Shown here piece by piece: positions 11,593 to 22,585 of a stretch of 64,000 bases of DNA. Each line of letters opens with the position of its first letter. Within the stretch, counting starts at the first letter, position 1. This DNA is from Dipteris shenzhenensis (taxonomy: Eukaryota; Polypodiophyta; Polypodiopsida; Gleicheniales), in NCBI GenBank assembly GCA_047967505.1, contig CM106541.1; one strand, written 5' to 3'. The notes beneath the pieces were generated by a model. That model made no database searches. It was not told the DNA's origin and was given only the letters and a program-made list of their open reading frames with translations. Made by a program: the position numbers and the translations under genes.

Positions 11593-14305
11593 CACAACAA
11601 CACAAAGCAACTATAGATGCGCTTGATGGACGTGCAAAATAGCGGGCGCGTCTATAGGCATTGCTTGAATAGAGAAATTACGAGCGCGTCTAATAGCATG
11701 GCTAACAGCTCGTCTATTTATGCGTGTATTAACACGTCTATTTATGCATCTACACTGAGAAAATACGGGCTCGTCTAACATTGCATTTATAAGCGTGTCT
11801 ATTACCACGTTTACACTGGGAATTAGATGCGTATTTAGATGCAAAACAGAGAATACAGAAAGTGAGATTTTGGTGTACATCATTGCTTTCCAAACATTGC
11901 CCATGATTACCAAAGCACATAATTTTAACAAAAACATCAATGCTTTTTTGCAAGCCCACATATACAAGAATAAGGTGAGGTGAGGAGAATGAGACAATAT
12001 GTAAAATAGTTTTTCCAATATCAATGATGGGCTACGGTTTCAATCTCATCCTCAATGAGATCGACCCTTGCCAAACTATCTACTTCAAAATCCAAACAAG
12101 TGTTTAGATCTACAAATACATTCAACCCACTACTACTTGTGCTACTCATGTCCTCATCGAAATTAGCATCACCAATGCTAGGCTCGTCCTCACGGGTAAT
12201 GGCCTCAATATCTATATCTCCTATCTCATGATCATTCTCCTCTCTCGTATCACGGTCATCATCACGTCCATGGCCATGATCATGCTCCATACGCTCCATA
12301 TTAGTAAATGTACTATACATCACTTTGGAACGTGGCATAATAGGTATGACATGCCACCATCTATTATTATCCACCATTGGTTGATAGACAACCTAATTCA
12401 AACACAAATACAATCATGTTATTTTCCTTGCATCAAATATTTAAAAGCCAGTATTTTTATGTGTGCACAGTACCTGTTCACATTGTTGCAGTAGTACTAG
12501 TGTGTCCTTCTTACTTTGCAAAAACTTTGTGGAGCCAATAGTTACAAAGCCACTTGCATGGCGTTTGATTGTTGCATTAGGGCCTCTTTCCACCATATCC
12601 TTAAACCACTTTACATCCAAAACATACACAAAGAAGCATCGAAAGTCAAGCTTAATAATATCTTGGATTATGCCACAATAATCATCCATGGCTCCATTGG
12701 CTCCCTCAAAGCTAGCAATGATGCCGCAATCTTGTGTGTTTCTCTTATCATCAATCCGTTGTGTTCGAAAATGCTTGCCCTCACACCATATAGCATTGAA
12801 CATAGTGCACTACACCAAGAAAAAATCAATTAAATAAGCAATCTAAATTATTGAAAGCTCCTAACTTATGCATAACATTCTATATACCGACCTTGCTCAT
12901 GCATCCCCTAGCATACTCCCATTCTTCCATTGTGATATGCATCCCCTCGTCTTTCTCTGCTTTCTCCATTTCATCAAGTAGCCAATCCACATGAATATCC
13001 TTTGGAAGTGCTCTTAGATACTGAGGGTATGGCACACGAGATCCGTGGTGTGTACGAAAGAGGGCCCTTTCTTCCTGTCTTCTTGCCTTTGCATCCTCAT
13101 ATCTTGTCACCCATCTTTTCATCACATCACTATTAAGCACGTAATAGAGGTTGATACTATTATGCAACTCCGTGTCTATTACTTTGTTGCGTCCATTCCC
13201 TTGAGGCACAATAGAGGTCATCCTTAGGTCTTCATCATCTCTCCATAGTCGTGGGAGAGAGCCATCCACATCAACAAGAAACTCAGAAATATATACAAGT
13301 GACTCTTGTACCAACCAACCCTCGGCCATGCTACCTTCGGGTCTTGCATTTTGTCTCATGAAGCCCTTCAAGGTCTTCATGAAGTGCTCGAGGAAGAACA
13401 ACCATCGTGCATGTATAGTACTACATATAGCAATCTCATCCACCAAATGCACTATAAGATGTAGTTGGCTTGTGAGAATAGAACGTGGAAATGTCTCCTC
13501 CACTAAACAAACCACCTCAACTGACATAACTCCAGCATTCTCAAGCGTGGTGGGATCTATTTCCTTTGAGCTCACATACCTAGAACTGAGAAAGTACACC
13601 ATATTAGTAATATGAACACCTTGCATGGAGCATTGATACGCATCATATTTTGTATCATGTAAAGTACCTCACAAGCTCGCCCATCTTGTAAATACAATCT
13701 TTCACCTCCTTCGATGCACTACGTGAAATGCTAGTAGGTAGTATGAAATGAACTCATGAGGAGGTGGTTGATTAGTTGCTTATAATTATTCACTCACAAA
13801 TTTGAAAGGAAAAAGATATTATGCACATTAAATAATTACTTGGAGCATCTTGTGCCAATCATGAGATTTCAAGAAATATAATTGCTGTACACCTCTTTTC
13901 TTGCTCTTTGTAAAGGCTCCCTTCAAACACCCCATGCATCCAGTGGGAGTACGAATTGTAGTAATAGCATGCTTCACTGCCGCCATCTCTAGCTTTGATA
14001 ACCTCCACGGTGCACGAGGTAAAAAAACACGCCCATTTGGTCTCTCTTGTGGCCAAGCTTCATGCATCCTCCCTGTGGTACATAGATCCTCCCTTATGCC
14101 TACGAAATCTTGTGTCCCATTCAAATGCTCCCAAATGGTAGATGCCACATTCTCAAAGATATGCATGGGATCAAGCAGGTGATTGATCTTGAGGTGGGAC
14201 CAATATGGTAAACAATAAAAGATGGAGTATCTAAACAAAATAAAGTGTGAGCGCGCAATCTTTATTTCCAGCCAATATAGCACACAATAGTTGCAAACCC
14301 CTACC
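11593..14305 (-). repeat. Element A tandem unit 3 (ancestral copy)
   Basis: The third copy is more divergent from units 1 and 2 and is continuous at 14306 with the rest of the TNP2 gene (CTACCGGCTCATG), so it occupies the original position. It lacks a stop shared by units 1 and 2 in the DUF4218 exon (TCA in unit 3, TGA near 8097 and 10810 in the others). Confidence 0.85.
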
Positions 14306-16062
14306 GGCTCATGCCAAGTGGTGGAGGAGTCGTGGAACTGTCCCAAATTCTCATCCAATCTCCCGCGGTGAGTGATTGTGGGAGGACTTCATTCCAAGGG
14401 GCAACATATCTAGGATGATCAGGTGGGAGAAATCCATGGTGATTCTCATAGATGACCTTATTCAATGCGTCTGCCTGTGAGGCAACTAGCGAAGGACCAC
14501 AAACAGGACATGCATGGTAACCCAATGTAGCGAGACCTAAACAATAGACGCAATTAAGAGTTGAAGGTGGGTTTAGGGTGCCACATCCTTTGCCTATTCA
14601 TAATTAGAAGTGCAATGCTTACCTGAACACTCGCCATAGCCTGGGAAGTCATGCATCATCCACATTAAGACTGCTTTGCAGTTGAAGTCTCGTGACGAGG
14701 AAGGCCTGCTCACATCATGCACCTCGATACCTCTCCTAGCTCGTCAATCAAAGGCTCCAAATAAACATCAGGATTTTTGACTTTATGTTTCCTTGGAATT
14801 AGAAGGGACAGCATAACATGTCCTTTCTTAATAGCCATAGAGGGTGGAAGATTATAATTCACCAATATCACTAGCCATGCACTGTAAGAGGTGCTTTTGA
14901 GACCAAATGGGTTCACACCGTCCATACCCAATCCAAGTCTCAAGCTCCTAGGTTCTTCCTTGAAGCTTGGCCATGTGTCTTCAATATGCTTTCACGCAGA
15001 GAGTCTGCGGGAGTTCTCCACTTGCCATCGGTTGATCGATGGTAGGAATGCCATGACATGAGCTCTGCAATGGATTTGCACTTGAACATACGTTGGATGC
15101 GAGGGATTATGGGAAAATGTTGTAGAACCTTACGAGGCATGTCCAAAGTTTTGAGATCTGCTGTATATCTTGCCTCTCCACAAGTAGGGCACTCTCTTGC
15201 ATCCTTATGTAGTCCACGAAACAAAATGCAATCGTTCACGCATGCATGGATGCGCTTGTAATCTAATCCTCCAAGAGAGGTCACATGTTGCCTTGCCATA
15301 TCTCTTGAGGTCGGTAATTTATTCTCCCTTGGAAGCATTTTACACAATAGCCTGCATGTGAAGACCATAAATGAGGAAAAGCATTCCCGTAATGGACCCA
15401 CTAGCATAATTCACCATGTTTGCAAAATAGACTTTAAAGCTTACTTGAGTAATGCATTCAAACTTGCATTGCTCCATCCATAGCAAGTTTAGTAACTCAA
15501 GGGAGGCACGTAGAACAGAGAATGTGCACCCCTCAAATAGTGGAGTCGATGCTGCAGTAAAAAGATCATCCTGCTCCATGCTATCATTCCTCCCTTGATG
15601 GACATATAAATCCCACACCATATCATCAAACACCTCCTCCTCCATGGCTTCATGAGGTAATGCCGGAGGGCTACTATCACCATCACTCCATGCATCCGTA
15701 ACGGTCCCTCCTGAAGATCCCACCTCATATTGCCGACACTTCGCCTTCTCACGGCGAGCATAGGGCAACATATGCGGGTGTGGCACTGCATCTTGTATCA
15801 AATTAAAACGGGATCATAACTCAAACATATGAACACCCATAGGTATCTCAATCAACCTTAACTCTTTAACACTTACCATGTTTACGGTCACATCCCATTC
15901 TCCATACTTTGAGATGTGATTGAGTGTAATCCTGCGTGCACGATACATGTTTCCTCGACATCGATCACACATACATGTGATTTTTTGCTCCAACCACATT
16001 TCGTGATGGTGGATATGGAGGGATTCATCCTCACTGGAGCTACTTGTTGAAGATGAAGACAT
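12021..16062 (-). pseudogene. tnp2-like: Element A TNP2-like transposase (frameshifted)
   Basis: TNP2 is the catalytic protein of CACTA elements. Exons on the minus strand: 16062-15877 (MSSSSTSSSSEDES, then CMCDRCRGNMYRARR, a transposase-associated N-terminal domain), 15791-15445 (acidic linker), 15351-14623 (Transposase_21, with DYKRIHACVNDCILFRGLHK, CPTCGEARY, LGMDGVNPFGLKSTSYSAW), about 14538-14305 (LGYHACPVCGPS), 14230-13836, then DUF4218 (13570-12892), DUF4216 and tail in unit 3. GTAAGT/GTAAGC donors and AG acceptors fit most borders. Against element B there is a 1-nt deletion near 15000 and a 10-nt deletion near 14735, both frame-breaking, and a 1-nt insertion near the C-terminus (about 12036). 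Non-functional as read. Confidence 0.78.
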
Positions 16063-16340
16063 CCTACAAACAAAAAACCCAAAAAAATTTGCTTTTCTTT
16101 AAATATTTAATTTTAAACTCTGTGGCACATCTAAAGGCGCGTCTAAAACTGCGTCTATCTATTCTGTGGTGCGCATCTATAAGCGCATCTAAAACCGTGT
16201 CTGCTCTATGTATCTGGACGCGCAATTACATGCGTATTTAGATGCATGTATAGATGCACTATTAGATGCGCTTATAGACGCAGTTTTTAAATCTACTTTT
16301 AGCACGCTCGCTTTGCTTTTCTTCACATTACTTATACTTC
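16063..16340. promoter_or_regulatory. Divergent TNP2/TNPA promoter region with GACGC words (element A)
   Basis: The 278 bp between the TNP2-like start (16062, minus) and the TNPA-like first exon (16341, plus) holds the same GCGTCTA/TAGACGC words as the element ends, clustered at about 16134-16290. No clear TATA box can be assigned. Sharing of the motif between ends and promoter recalls Spm, where TnpA both binds the ends and controls the promoter. Control here is inference. Confidence 0.55.
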
Positions 16341-18380
16341 GTGCGGCTTGCTTGCTTTGCTATTAGCAGATCCACAGTTTTGATGCTTAAGAGGAAGGCA
16401 CCCACACTTACTTCCAAGCTTACACTTAAGAGGAAGGCACCCACACTTACTTCTAAGCTTAAAGGAGAAGAGGGTGAACAAGGAAGAGAAGCAACTTTGA
16501 AAAAGGAGAAGAAGCTTCCATACCTCTATCCAAGGTAAGCCTTTTTACAGTTGATCTTTTTTGGAAGTTGCTCTCTTTGGATTTGTCCTTTGTCGTATCC
16601 AGAAATGCATGATTTTGATATCAGTGTTACGTTTTTGTGTCGGGCGCATGTCCTTTTCTACTTTTTAGAGAAGTCCATTTGTCAGAGCGCGTCTATAGAT
16701 GCGTCTCAAAGCACGTCTAAAACCGTGTCTATAGGCACGTCTAGACGCGAGTCTAGCCTATTGGCAAAAACAGACAGCCGCGTCTATAAGCGCGCTATTA
16801 TACACGAAAATAGACGCGCTTCTCAGACATGTCTATAGACACGCTCTGATAGTAATCTTTTCTGACAGTAATCTTATCTTCCCTTCCCCTTTCTTCTCAG
16901 CTCATCAGTAATCGTCTTTTTTTCTTTTTTCCAGTTCATCATGTGGCCAGGAAGCTCTTCGGGCTCACCTGATCTCCGGGAGTCTACTTTTAGGGACTTA
17001 TATAACCTTTTAGGACACCCTCCTAGTCCTACGGAGTTATACAGGTATATGACGGGTACACTAAACACCCCCCAAGAGTCAGCCCTACAGACTCCAAACC
17101 ACCCCACACTAGCTGAGATTACCCCAGCGGAGTCAGCATAGCCCAGCTGGCTACAGAGTCGAGGCCCTTCTCCCATGCTGTCTTATGCCCCTTCCCCCAT
17201 GCCGTCTTATGCCCCTTCCGCCATGCTGTCTTATGCCCCTTCCCCCATGCCGTCAAGAGGTCCTTCTGTCTCACAGAGGCATTGGAGTACTCCTGTGCAG
17301 TCGAGATGTGCAGTCGAGACTCGGTTCTCCAGCTACGAGTGGTCCACGTAGTCCCGTGCAGTCTCCAGCTACGAGTGGCCAGCGTACTAGCTCGACACAA
17401 CATGGTAGCAGGTGTAGTAGCAGGGAGAGCGGTGGGGGATGCATGGCACAGTGCTTTGGGAGGGGTGGTGGTGGGGACGATGATGATTCAGATGATTTAG
17501 AAGTGCCTCCAGGTGATGGTACGATCTTCTATGACATCACTCAGACAGGAGGCATCTTGATGGATGCACGGGGGAAGGACATCATGGCCTTCATGCGCTC
17601 TATAATTGCTAACAATTACAGAGATTGCTTTATCCACTACAAAGACCAGCCAAAGAGGTTGGCTGATGAGACCCTCGCTGCTGTTCGCTCTAGGTATCCT
17701 AACCCCCCTAATCGTCAGTTCACAGATAAATGGGCCAAGTCAAAGATTATTATGATACTTGGCAATAAAAGATCTTTGCTTAAGAGGCAGGCACTGCCAG
17801 GCTCGAGGGAGGTCAACCACCAAGGGGCCCGCCCCACACCGCTCACAAGCGTGAGTGGAAGAAAGCAATGAATTCAACGAGGGAGGACCCCAGTCTGCAG
17901 CCATGTGGAGGCACGAAGGATCCAGATGGAGCAATATGGAAGCATGCATTTTGGAGCAGGGGGTGTTGAATCATGGGAGGCCCAATTTGTAAGTATTGAT
18001 CTCAAATTATATTGCTTATGTAGTTTATTAGGAGGTTGTTTCTTTGTACTAACCCCTCGGCAAATTGTGTCGTCTTGTTGCTTGATATCGTGGGCAGAGG
18101 AGATACATGGAAGCACTTCTATCATGACGGGTTGATTACTGAGGAGTAGTATATCCGGGCTACTGGAGCGGCCCCCGAGGTATTTGAAAGTAATTAAATA
18201 ATGTCAATATTATAAGTAAAGATTTGATTTTTCATACATTGATATATGTTGTCCCTTGTTTACAGGTCCCTGCACAAGAAGACGAGGAAGAAGACGAGGA
18301 AGGAGGCAGAGAAGGGAGTGCAAAAGGGAGCGTAGAAGGGAGCGTGGAAGGGAGCGAGGACGTGGAGAACATAGATTAGT
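16341..18380 (+). pseudogene. Element A TNPA-like protein (degenerate)
   Basis: Likely accessory DNA-binding transposase of the element (Transposase_24/TNPA-like by composition and context). First exon about 16341-16533 ends at a CCAAG/GTAAGC donor and carries LKRKAPTLTSKL twice in tandem (once in B). The main exon starts with MWPGSSSGSPDL at 16941 and contains a Pro/Ser SYAPSPMP-type repeat region, then GTIFYDITQTGGILMD...ANNYRDCFIHYKDQPKR...NRQFTDKWAKSK. Final exon 18267-18380 is acidic (QEDEEEDEEGGRE). Lesions: TAG at 17139-17141 and 18147-18149 (both CAG in the B-like state), loss of the reading frame near 17290, a 10-nt deletion near 17790 and about 45 nt missing near 18099. Confidence 0.65.
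16680..16860. repeat. GACGCG/GCGTCTATAG cluster inside TNPA intron (element A)
   Basis: A dense run of GCGTCTATAGATGCGTCTC-like words lies inside the intron between the TNPA exon 1 donor (16533) and the exon with the MWPG start. Element B has the equivalent cluster at about 25985-26160. It is the same word set as at the ends and in the divergent promoter. Confidence 0.6.
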
Positions 18381-18457
18381 CTAGAAGTGCCCGTAAGTTT
18401 TTTTTAGTTCAGTAAATGCATCTATGTGCGCATCTGTGGGTGCTTTGTCTTATTGTG
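18381..18457. repeat. Right terminus of element A
   Basis: After the TNPA stop the sequence goes within about 20 bp to TAAGTTTTTTTTAGTTCAG and then GCATCTGTGGGTGCTTTGTC-TTATTGTG at 18430-18457. The same block forms the end of element B (23768-23812, inverted). Relative to B the intervening subterminal repeats and spacer of about 570 bp are deleted here. Confidence 0.8.
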
Positions 18458-19369
18458 TATGTTGAAAAGGCCATATTAGAAATTTTGAATGTTATTCTAG
18501 AATCCAATTAGAATATGTGTGGTTTTGTAGAGAGAACACTTTTAAAAGCTTAGGTTGGATACATGTGATACTCCATACCATTGAAGTGCCACCTTACATG
18601 TACCTTGGTACTAGACAATCTCTACCCCCACGTCTTTGCTATATCATTAAAAGGCACAAATGATCACTTGTGTTGTTAATTACCATATGTTATACTCATG
18701 GAGCATATTGTACATTTTTTAAAAGTAACTGTTAATAGATTATTTACATCTCACACTTCATATCCCATTAGTAGCTAAGAGCAAGAAAATAAAGTTCTTC
18801 ATGGAAATCTGCATTCCTAATTAGAATTGGAACTAAAGGCGGTCTAGTTATGTGGAATGTCTTATTAGTATGTTATAATTGCTTAAAATTTTAACCCCTT
18901 CAAAATAGATACCAGAATGGACTTTTCTAAAGAGAAACCCACTTCGAATATAGAAAATAAGCGCTTAACTTAATGGTGGGCAGTGGGAACTCTACTATAA
19001 CATTGAAATCCATTCAAAACATTGAAATCAGCTTTAAAAATTTAGCATTGAAATCAATTCAAACTGTATAAAATGTATGGTCATTGAAAGTCATAAAAAA
19101 GAAGCACCCTTAATATGGTTTGAAGCTTATAAATGGAAAACTAATATATCTTATGCTCCATAAAAGATCCTTAAGTTAAGTTCTTGTTAAGACCATTAAG
19201 ACCATATTAACAAAAAATAAAAAAGACTACTAAGAGCATAGCATATTGGGTACCAATGAAAATGAAATTGTTTGGTTAGTTAGTTAATTATGTTAACCTT
19301 AGTAAAATAGTATAACAATGGGTGAGAATTTACACTTAACAAGCATATTATGCTTTCTAGAATAAGTAG

Positions 19370-19406
<37 letters not shown>

Positions 19407-19834
19407 ATTTGCACCCACACTAGATAGTATATATACAATATAGAAGGTTGTACCTAACTCAACTTGTGTAGGATAATGATATGTGAAAAAACCCACTTTG
19501 CCACCTTTAAAGATCATCACCTTCATGGACTCTAAAGAAGAACAATGATCATACACATCACTATTACTGAGTAGCAAACTTATGTGGAGACACAATCCAC
19601 TTACATTCATATTAGTGATTAACCCACTCCATTATTTTCCTTATACATCTGCCACACCTTAAGGCAGACCAAGCTTATTTCCCCTAGTTTGACTAATCTA
19701 GGAAGCAGAGTCTTCTATAGAAAAAGACCCGCTTACAAGTAGACCTTACAAGCGACAGACGAAATTATAGATGTAGATGCAGACCAGTCCACAACTTGCC
19801 GCAGTACTATAGCAGCCGCACGAAATTATAGATT
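18458..19834. other. AT-rich intergenic DNA
   Basis: No gene is recognised. A (CT)n microsatellite lies at about 19373-19402. Frames such as 19299-19610 (minus) owe part of their length to this repeat. The downstream part (19660-19834) leads into the 3' side of the secreted-protein gene. Confidence 0.55.
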
Positions 19835-20188
19835 CTAGAGTGACACAAGTATAGCAGCACCCACTGTAAGTATTCCATCGAGGAGAGATCCTAGACAAAT
19901 GTCCACCGTTCCAGCAATAGCAGCGTCAATAATCACTAGAATCGTTCCGTCTACCAGTGTCACCGGACCCAACTCATGTCCACTGGCTCCGTTTTTAAAC
20001 TTACAGTTCTCTTCAGATGCAGGCACCTCAACTGAAGCTCCTGCTGCGATAGTTATGGTTATCGCAACGTTCACAGGGATCACGATAATCTCTTTGCTGG
20101 AATTGTTCTGGATAGTGCAACTGGCATGGCCACCCATAAGGAAGGCAATCAGTAGAAGGGCCTGGAGTGCTACCTTGGCAGAAGCCAT
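19835..20188 (-). CDS. Small secreted protein, function unknown
   Basis: A single uninterrupted 117-codon frame beginning MASAKVALQALLLIAFLM. Residues 1-23 form a textbook signal peptide (Lys at 5, hydrophobic core LLLIAFLM, small residues GHAS before the predicted cut), so the product should enter the secretory pathway. The mature part is small and hydrophobic with only three cysteines (about residues 24, 62 and 98), short beta-branched stretches (EIIVIPVNVAITITIAAG) and a hydrophobic C-terminus (LTVGAAILVSL). The start is the first ATG after a purine/pyrimidine-mixed leader, and a TATATCAAA stretch about 70 bp upstream might be a weak TATA box. I do not recognise the family. It is the best candidate for an intact host gene in the window. 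Confidence 0.6.
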   Translation of the reverse strand: MASAKVALQALLLIAFLMGGHASCTIQNNSSKEIIVIPVNVAITITIAAGASVEVPASEENCKFKNGASGHELGPVTLVDGTILVIIDAAIAGTVDICLGSLLDGILTVGAAILVSL

Positions 20189-20738
20189 AATTGATGCGTG
20201 AGCAGCTCTTCAAACAGCAGGCCGTGGAGGTGGTAGCAAAGAAGAGATAGAAGGAAGTTTGATATACGTAGATAAAAATAGTCATTGCAGGATATTCACC
20301 TAGAGTTGCTTTGCTTCAGCACGAAGACGTCCTGTCAAATTAACCTGGTACCTACCTAAGCTGTAAAGGTCTACAGTACCACCCGGAAGTTTCAGCGAGG
20401 TCCTCCATCGTGGGAACCACTGCGAGGAATCTATGGGACACATACAACAAAGACAACAACGACTGAAGCAAACATTGCCACTAGGCTCTGGAGACATTCT
20501 CTTGGTTGGTTCAGATCACAAGTTTCCATTAACAGCTCACAATTTCTCCGAGCAGATATCCGCGAAACCCACGCGGACCTATGTAAAGGCTTCGTTAAAT
20601 GGATAAGACAAACATGAAAATTCTATATTCATGAGTTGGCGGTCACTGACCCTCCGAAAGAACAAGGCTAGAAAGTATTACGTTGTTTTCACAACGGCGT
20701 ATCTGGGTGAAAATTTTGAAGCCCACATCGCAAGGCAA
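20189..20738. other. Upstream flank of the secreted-protein gene
   Basis: GC-richer sequence than the surrounding repeats, presumably containing the promoter and 5' leader of the minus-strand gene. A 65-codon minus frame at 20300-20497 has no recognisable motif and I do not annotate it. Confidence 0.4.
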
Positions 20739-20827
20739 GAGTGTGTTCGTTTATATGCTTGGGATGGGATGAAGATAGATTTAGGGGGGTTAGGATGAAG
20801 ATCGCAAGCATATAAACGAACACACTC
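20739..20827. mobile_element. 89-bp MITE-like element with 23-bp terminal inverted repeats
   Basis: The left end GAGTGTGTTCGTTTATATGC and the right end GCATATAAACGAACACACTC are reverse complements (pairing extends to about 23 bp). The interior has GGGATGGGATGAAG on one side and an imperfect inner echo (TTAGGATGAAGATCG) on the other. It has no coding capacity. A clear target duplication was not identified. Confidence 0.7.
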
Positions 20828-21463
20828 CACCTCGGTAATCTATCAGTACTATATTGTTGTGGCCATGTGACTACTTCGTGTACAGCTACAGGAGTACCTC
20901 GCGAGGCACTAGGTGGATGAGATTCAATATCAACTTAGATTTGTGGTACATCCAATCGAACGCAATGAACCTGACTCTACAATTGTAGCAGGACTCAATC
21001 GTATCAGAATCACCTAACTGCTGCTAGAGTCTTCGACTTGCCGTGCGATGGCTCAAAGACGGATCAACGAAGGGCGCCATAGGTCAGCTTTCGCAGCGCT
21101 GTTGCTGCCGTGTCCTTGCTGCAAGCTGAGTGAAAACATCAACGTGCGCAGACCGAAAAAACTAGTGGGCTGGCGAGTATTTCATCCCGCTCACTACTGC
21201 AGGTCGCCGAGAGCACCTTACGAAGTTAGCATAATTCCATTCTAATTTGTGCCTTTGATTATCTAGATCTTGGTGGACTTTGGCATGGTACACAGATTTC
21301 GTGCAAGTTCAAATCAATCAATTTTAAAATTAATTTTCCCACAAAATCAGCGCAAGGAAAAGGGAATTATCGGTGAACATGCATTGGTGTTAACATGGAG
21401 GATACTCACAAGAAAGCTACGTATAAGACTTAAGAACACAAACTCTCACAAAATTTCACGTTC
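20828..21463. other. Unique-looking sequence with no assigned gene
   Basis: A plus-strand 65-codon frame at 21048-21245 lies in GC-rich sequence (LLLPCPCCKLSENINVRRPKK), but has no domain I recognise. It could be a fragment of an exon. No other feature is visible. Confidence 0.35.
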
Positions 21464-21547
21464 AAATCAATCAATCAAGTCCATCTTTACACAAAATCAA
21501 CGCTTAAATCAATCAATCAAGTCCATCGTTACACAAAATCAACGCTT
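21464..21547. repeat. Two 42-bp tandem copies
   Basis: AAATCAATCAATCAAGTCCA... is repeated exactly end to end at 21464-21505 and 21506-21547 with one or two differences. A related partial copy precedes it near 21312-21352. Confidence 0.85.
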
Positions 21548-21616
21548 ACCTCCCCTTGAATAAAACATTAGATAATCTTATCGTTCATGCACGCAATTGC
21601 AAAAGTCCACAAAAAA

Positions 21617-21744
21617 GACAAATTTTCTAAAGGTTAAAGGTAGGGTCCCTCCCCCTTAGAGTAGACAAAATTTTCTAAAGGTTAAAGGTAGGGTCCCTAG
21701 TCCACAAAAAGACAAATTTTCTAAAGGTTAAAGGTAAGGTCCCT
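21617..21744. repeat. Three spaced copies of a 34-bp word
   Basis: GACAAATTTTCTAAAGGTTA... followed by AAGGTAGGGTCCCT occurs at 21617-21650, 21664-21698 and 21711-21744. The start spacing is 47 bp both times. Confidence 0.85.
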
Positions 21745-22152
21745 TCCCACTTATACCACTTATAGTCTAGTCCCTATTTCTCTTTTCTATGACTCATGAG
21801 CCACTTGACACAATTGGTTCTTGTTGCTTCTTTTTTTCAAAACTAGAAAAGGGACAATTATGAAATAAATAGTTAAAAATTAAAAAAAAAGAATTGACTA
21901 GCTTCTAGAAGTAAGCTTCTTTTACGCAATTAATCTAAGTGAGTAACTATGTTCAAATTATAGCTAGTTATCTCTTTTAAGGCCTAGTTATCTCCCATTG
22001 TAATGGACCTAAGTAATTACTTATCTCCCATTTTCGTGGCTAGCTATCTCATAATTTAGTGACTACCATTAGGGGAATTTTGGACTCAAAAAGGGCCTCA
22101 TAAGGAGTGGATTCATATGAGTCTAAAAAAGTACACCTCCCTAGGCTTTGGT

Positions 22153-22421
22153 GTTGAGAGAGAAGAAGAAGAGATGATAGACACACCAAATAGACTCCCA
22201 AAGACTGATTCATATTGATCACTAGTTACATATATATAGGTAAGACCTAGTTCAAGTTAGGGCAAGCTATATATAGCTCTAACATGTTGAGAGAGAAGAA
22301 GAAGAGATGATAGACACACCAAATAGACTCCCAAAGACTGATTCATATTGATCACTAGTTACATATATATAGGTGAGACCTAGTTCAAGTTAGGGCAAGC
22401 TATATATAGCTCTAACACCCC
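22153..22421 (-). repeat. Copia-1 LTR part with 133-bp tandem duplication
   Basis: Read on the minus strand, the LTR begins TGTTAGAGCTATATATAGC at about 22421 directly after a GAGTGGGGG polypurine tract, as expected downstream of copia RNase H. A 133-bp segment (GTTGAGAGAGAAGAAGAAGA...) is tandemly duplicated at 22153-22285 and 22286-22418, so a second TGTTAGAGC is present near 22283. The outer LTR end was not determined. Confidence 0.6.
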
Positions 22422-22585
22422 CACTCAAACAAAGGTCTCTAGCTACGGATGAAAAAACCTTTGGGGAGCACAAGGGAAAAACTCGAGCTCCTATATACAA
22501 GTATACAAGTTGATCATTTGTACAATTATTTACAAGTATGTAATGTAGATGTGCATTTATATACAAAAGGTCACCCATAGGTGTG

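Larger units (their letters stand above)
6167..18457. mobile_element. Element A: complete-ended CACTA/En-Spm-like transposon with CACAA termini
   Basis: The left end starts CACAACAACACAAAG at 6167. The right end, read inward on the minus strand from 18457, starts CACAATAAGACAAAG. Both are flanked by TAT (6164-6166 and 18458-18460), a 3-bp target duplication as expected for CACTA elements. Inside are divergent TNP2-like (minus, 6606-16062) and TNPA-like (plus, 16341-18380) genes. The element is 12,291 bp because its TNP2-side 2.7 kb is tandemly triplicated. Compared with element B it lacks about 570 bp near the right end. Both genes carry stops or frameshifts, so A is non-autonomous today, but the ends and TSD are intact. 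Confidence 0.88.

Noticed and set aside
8880-18457. Unit 2 or unit 3 start as an independent nested CACTA insertion
   Set aside because: The inner termini are preceded by TAC, not by the TAT found at the right end, and no second right terminus is present.
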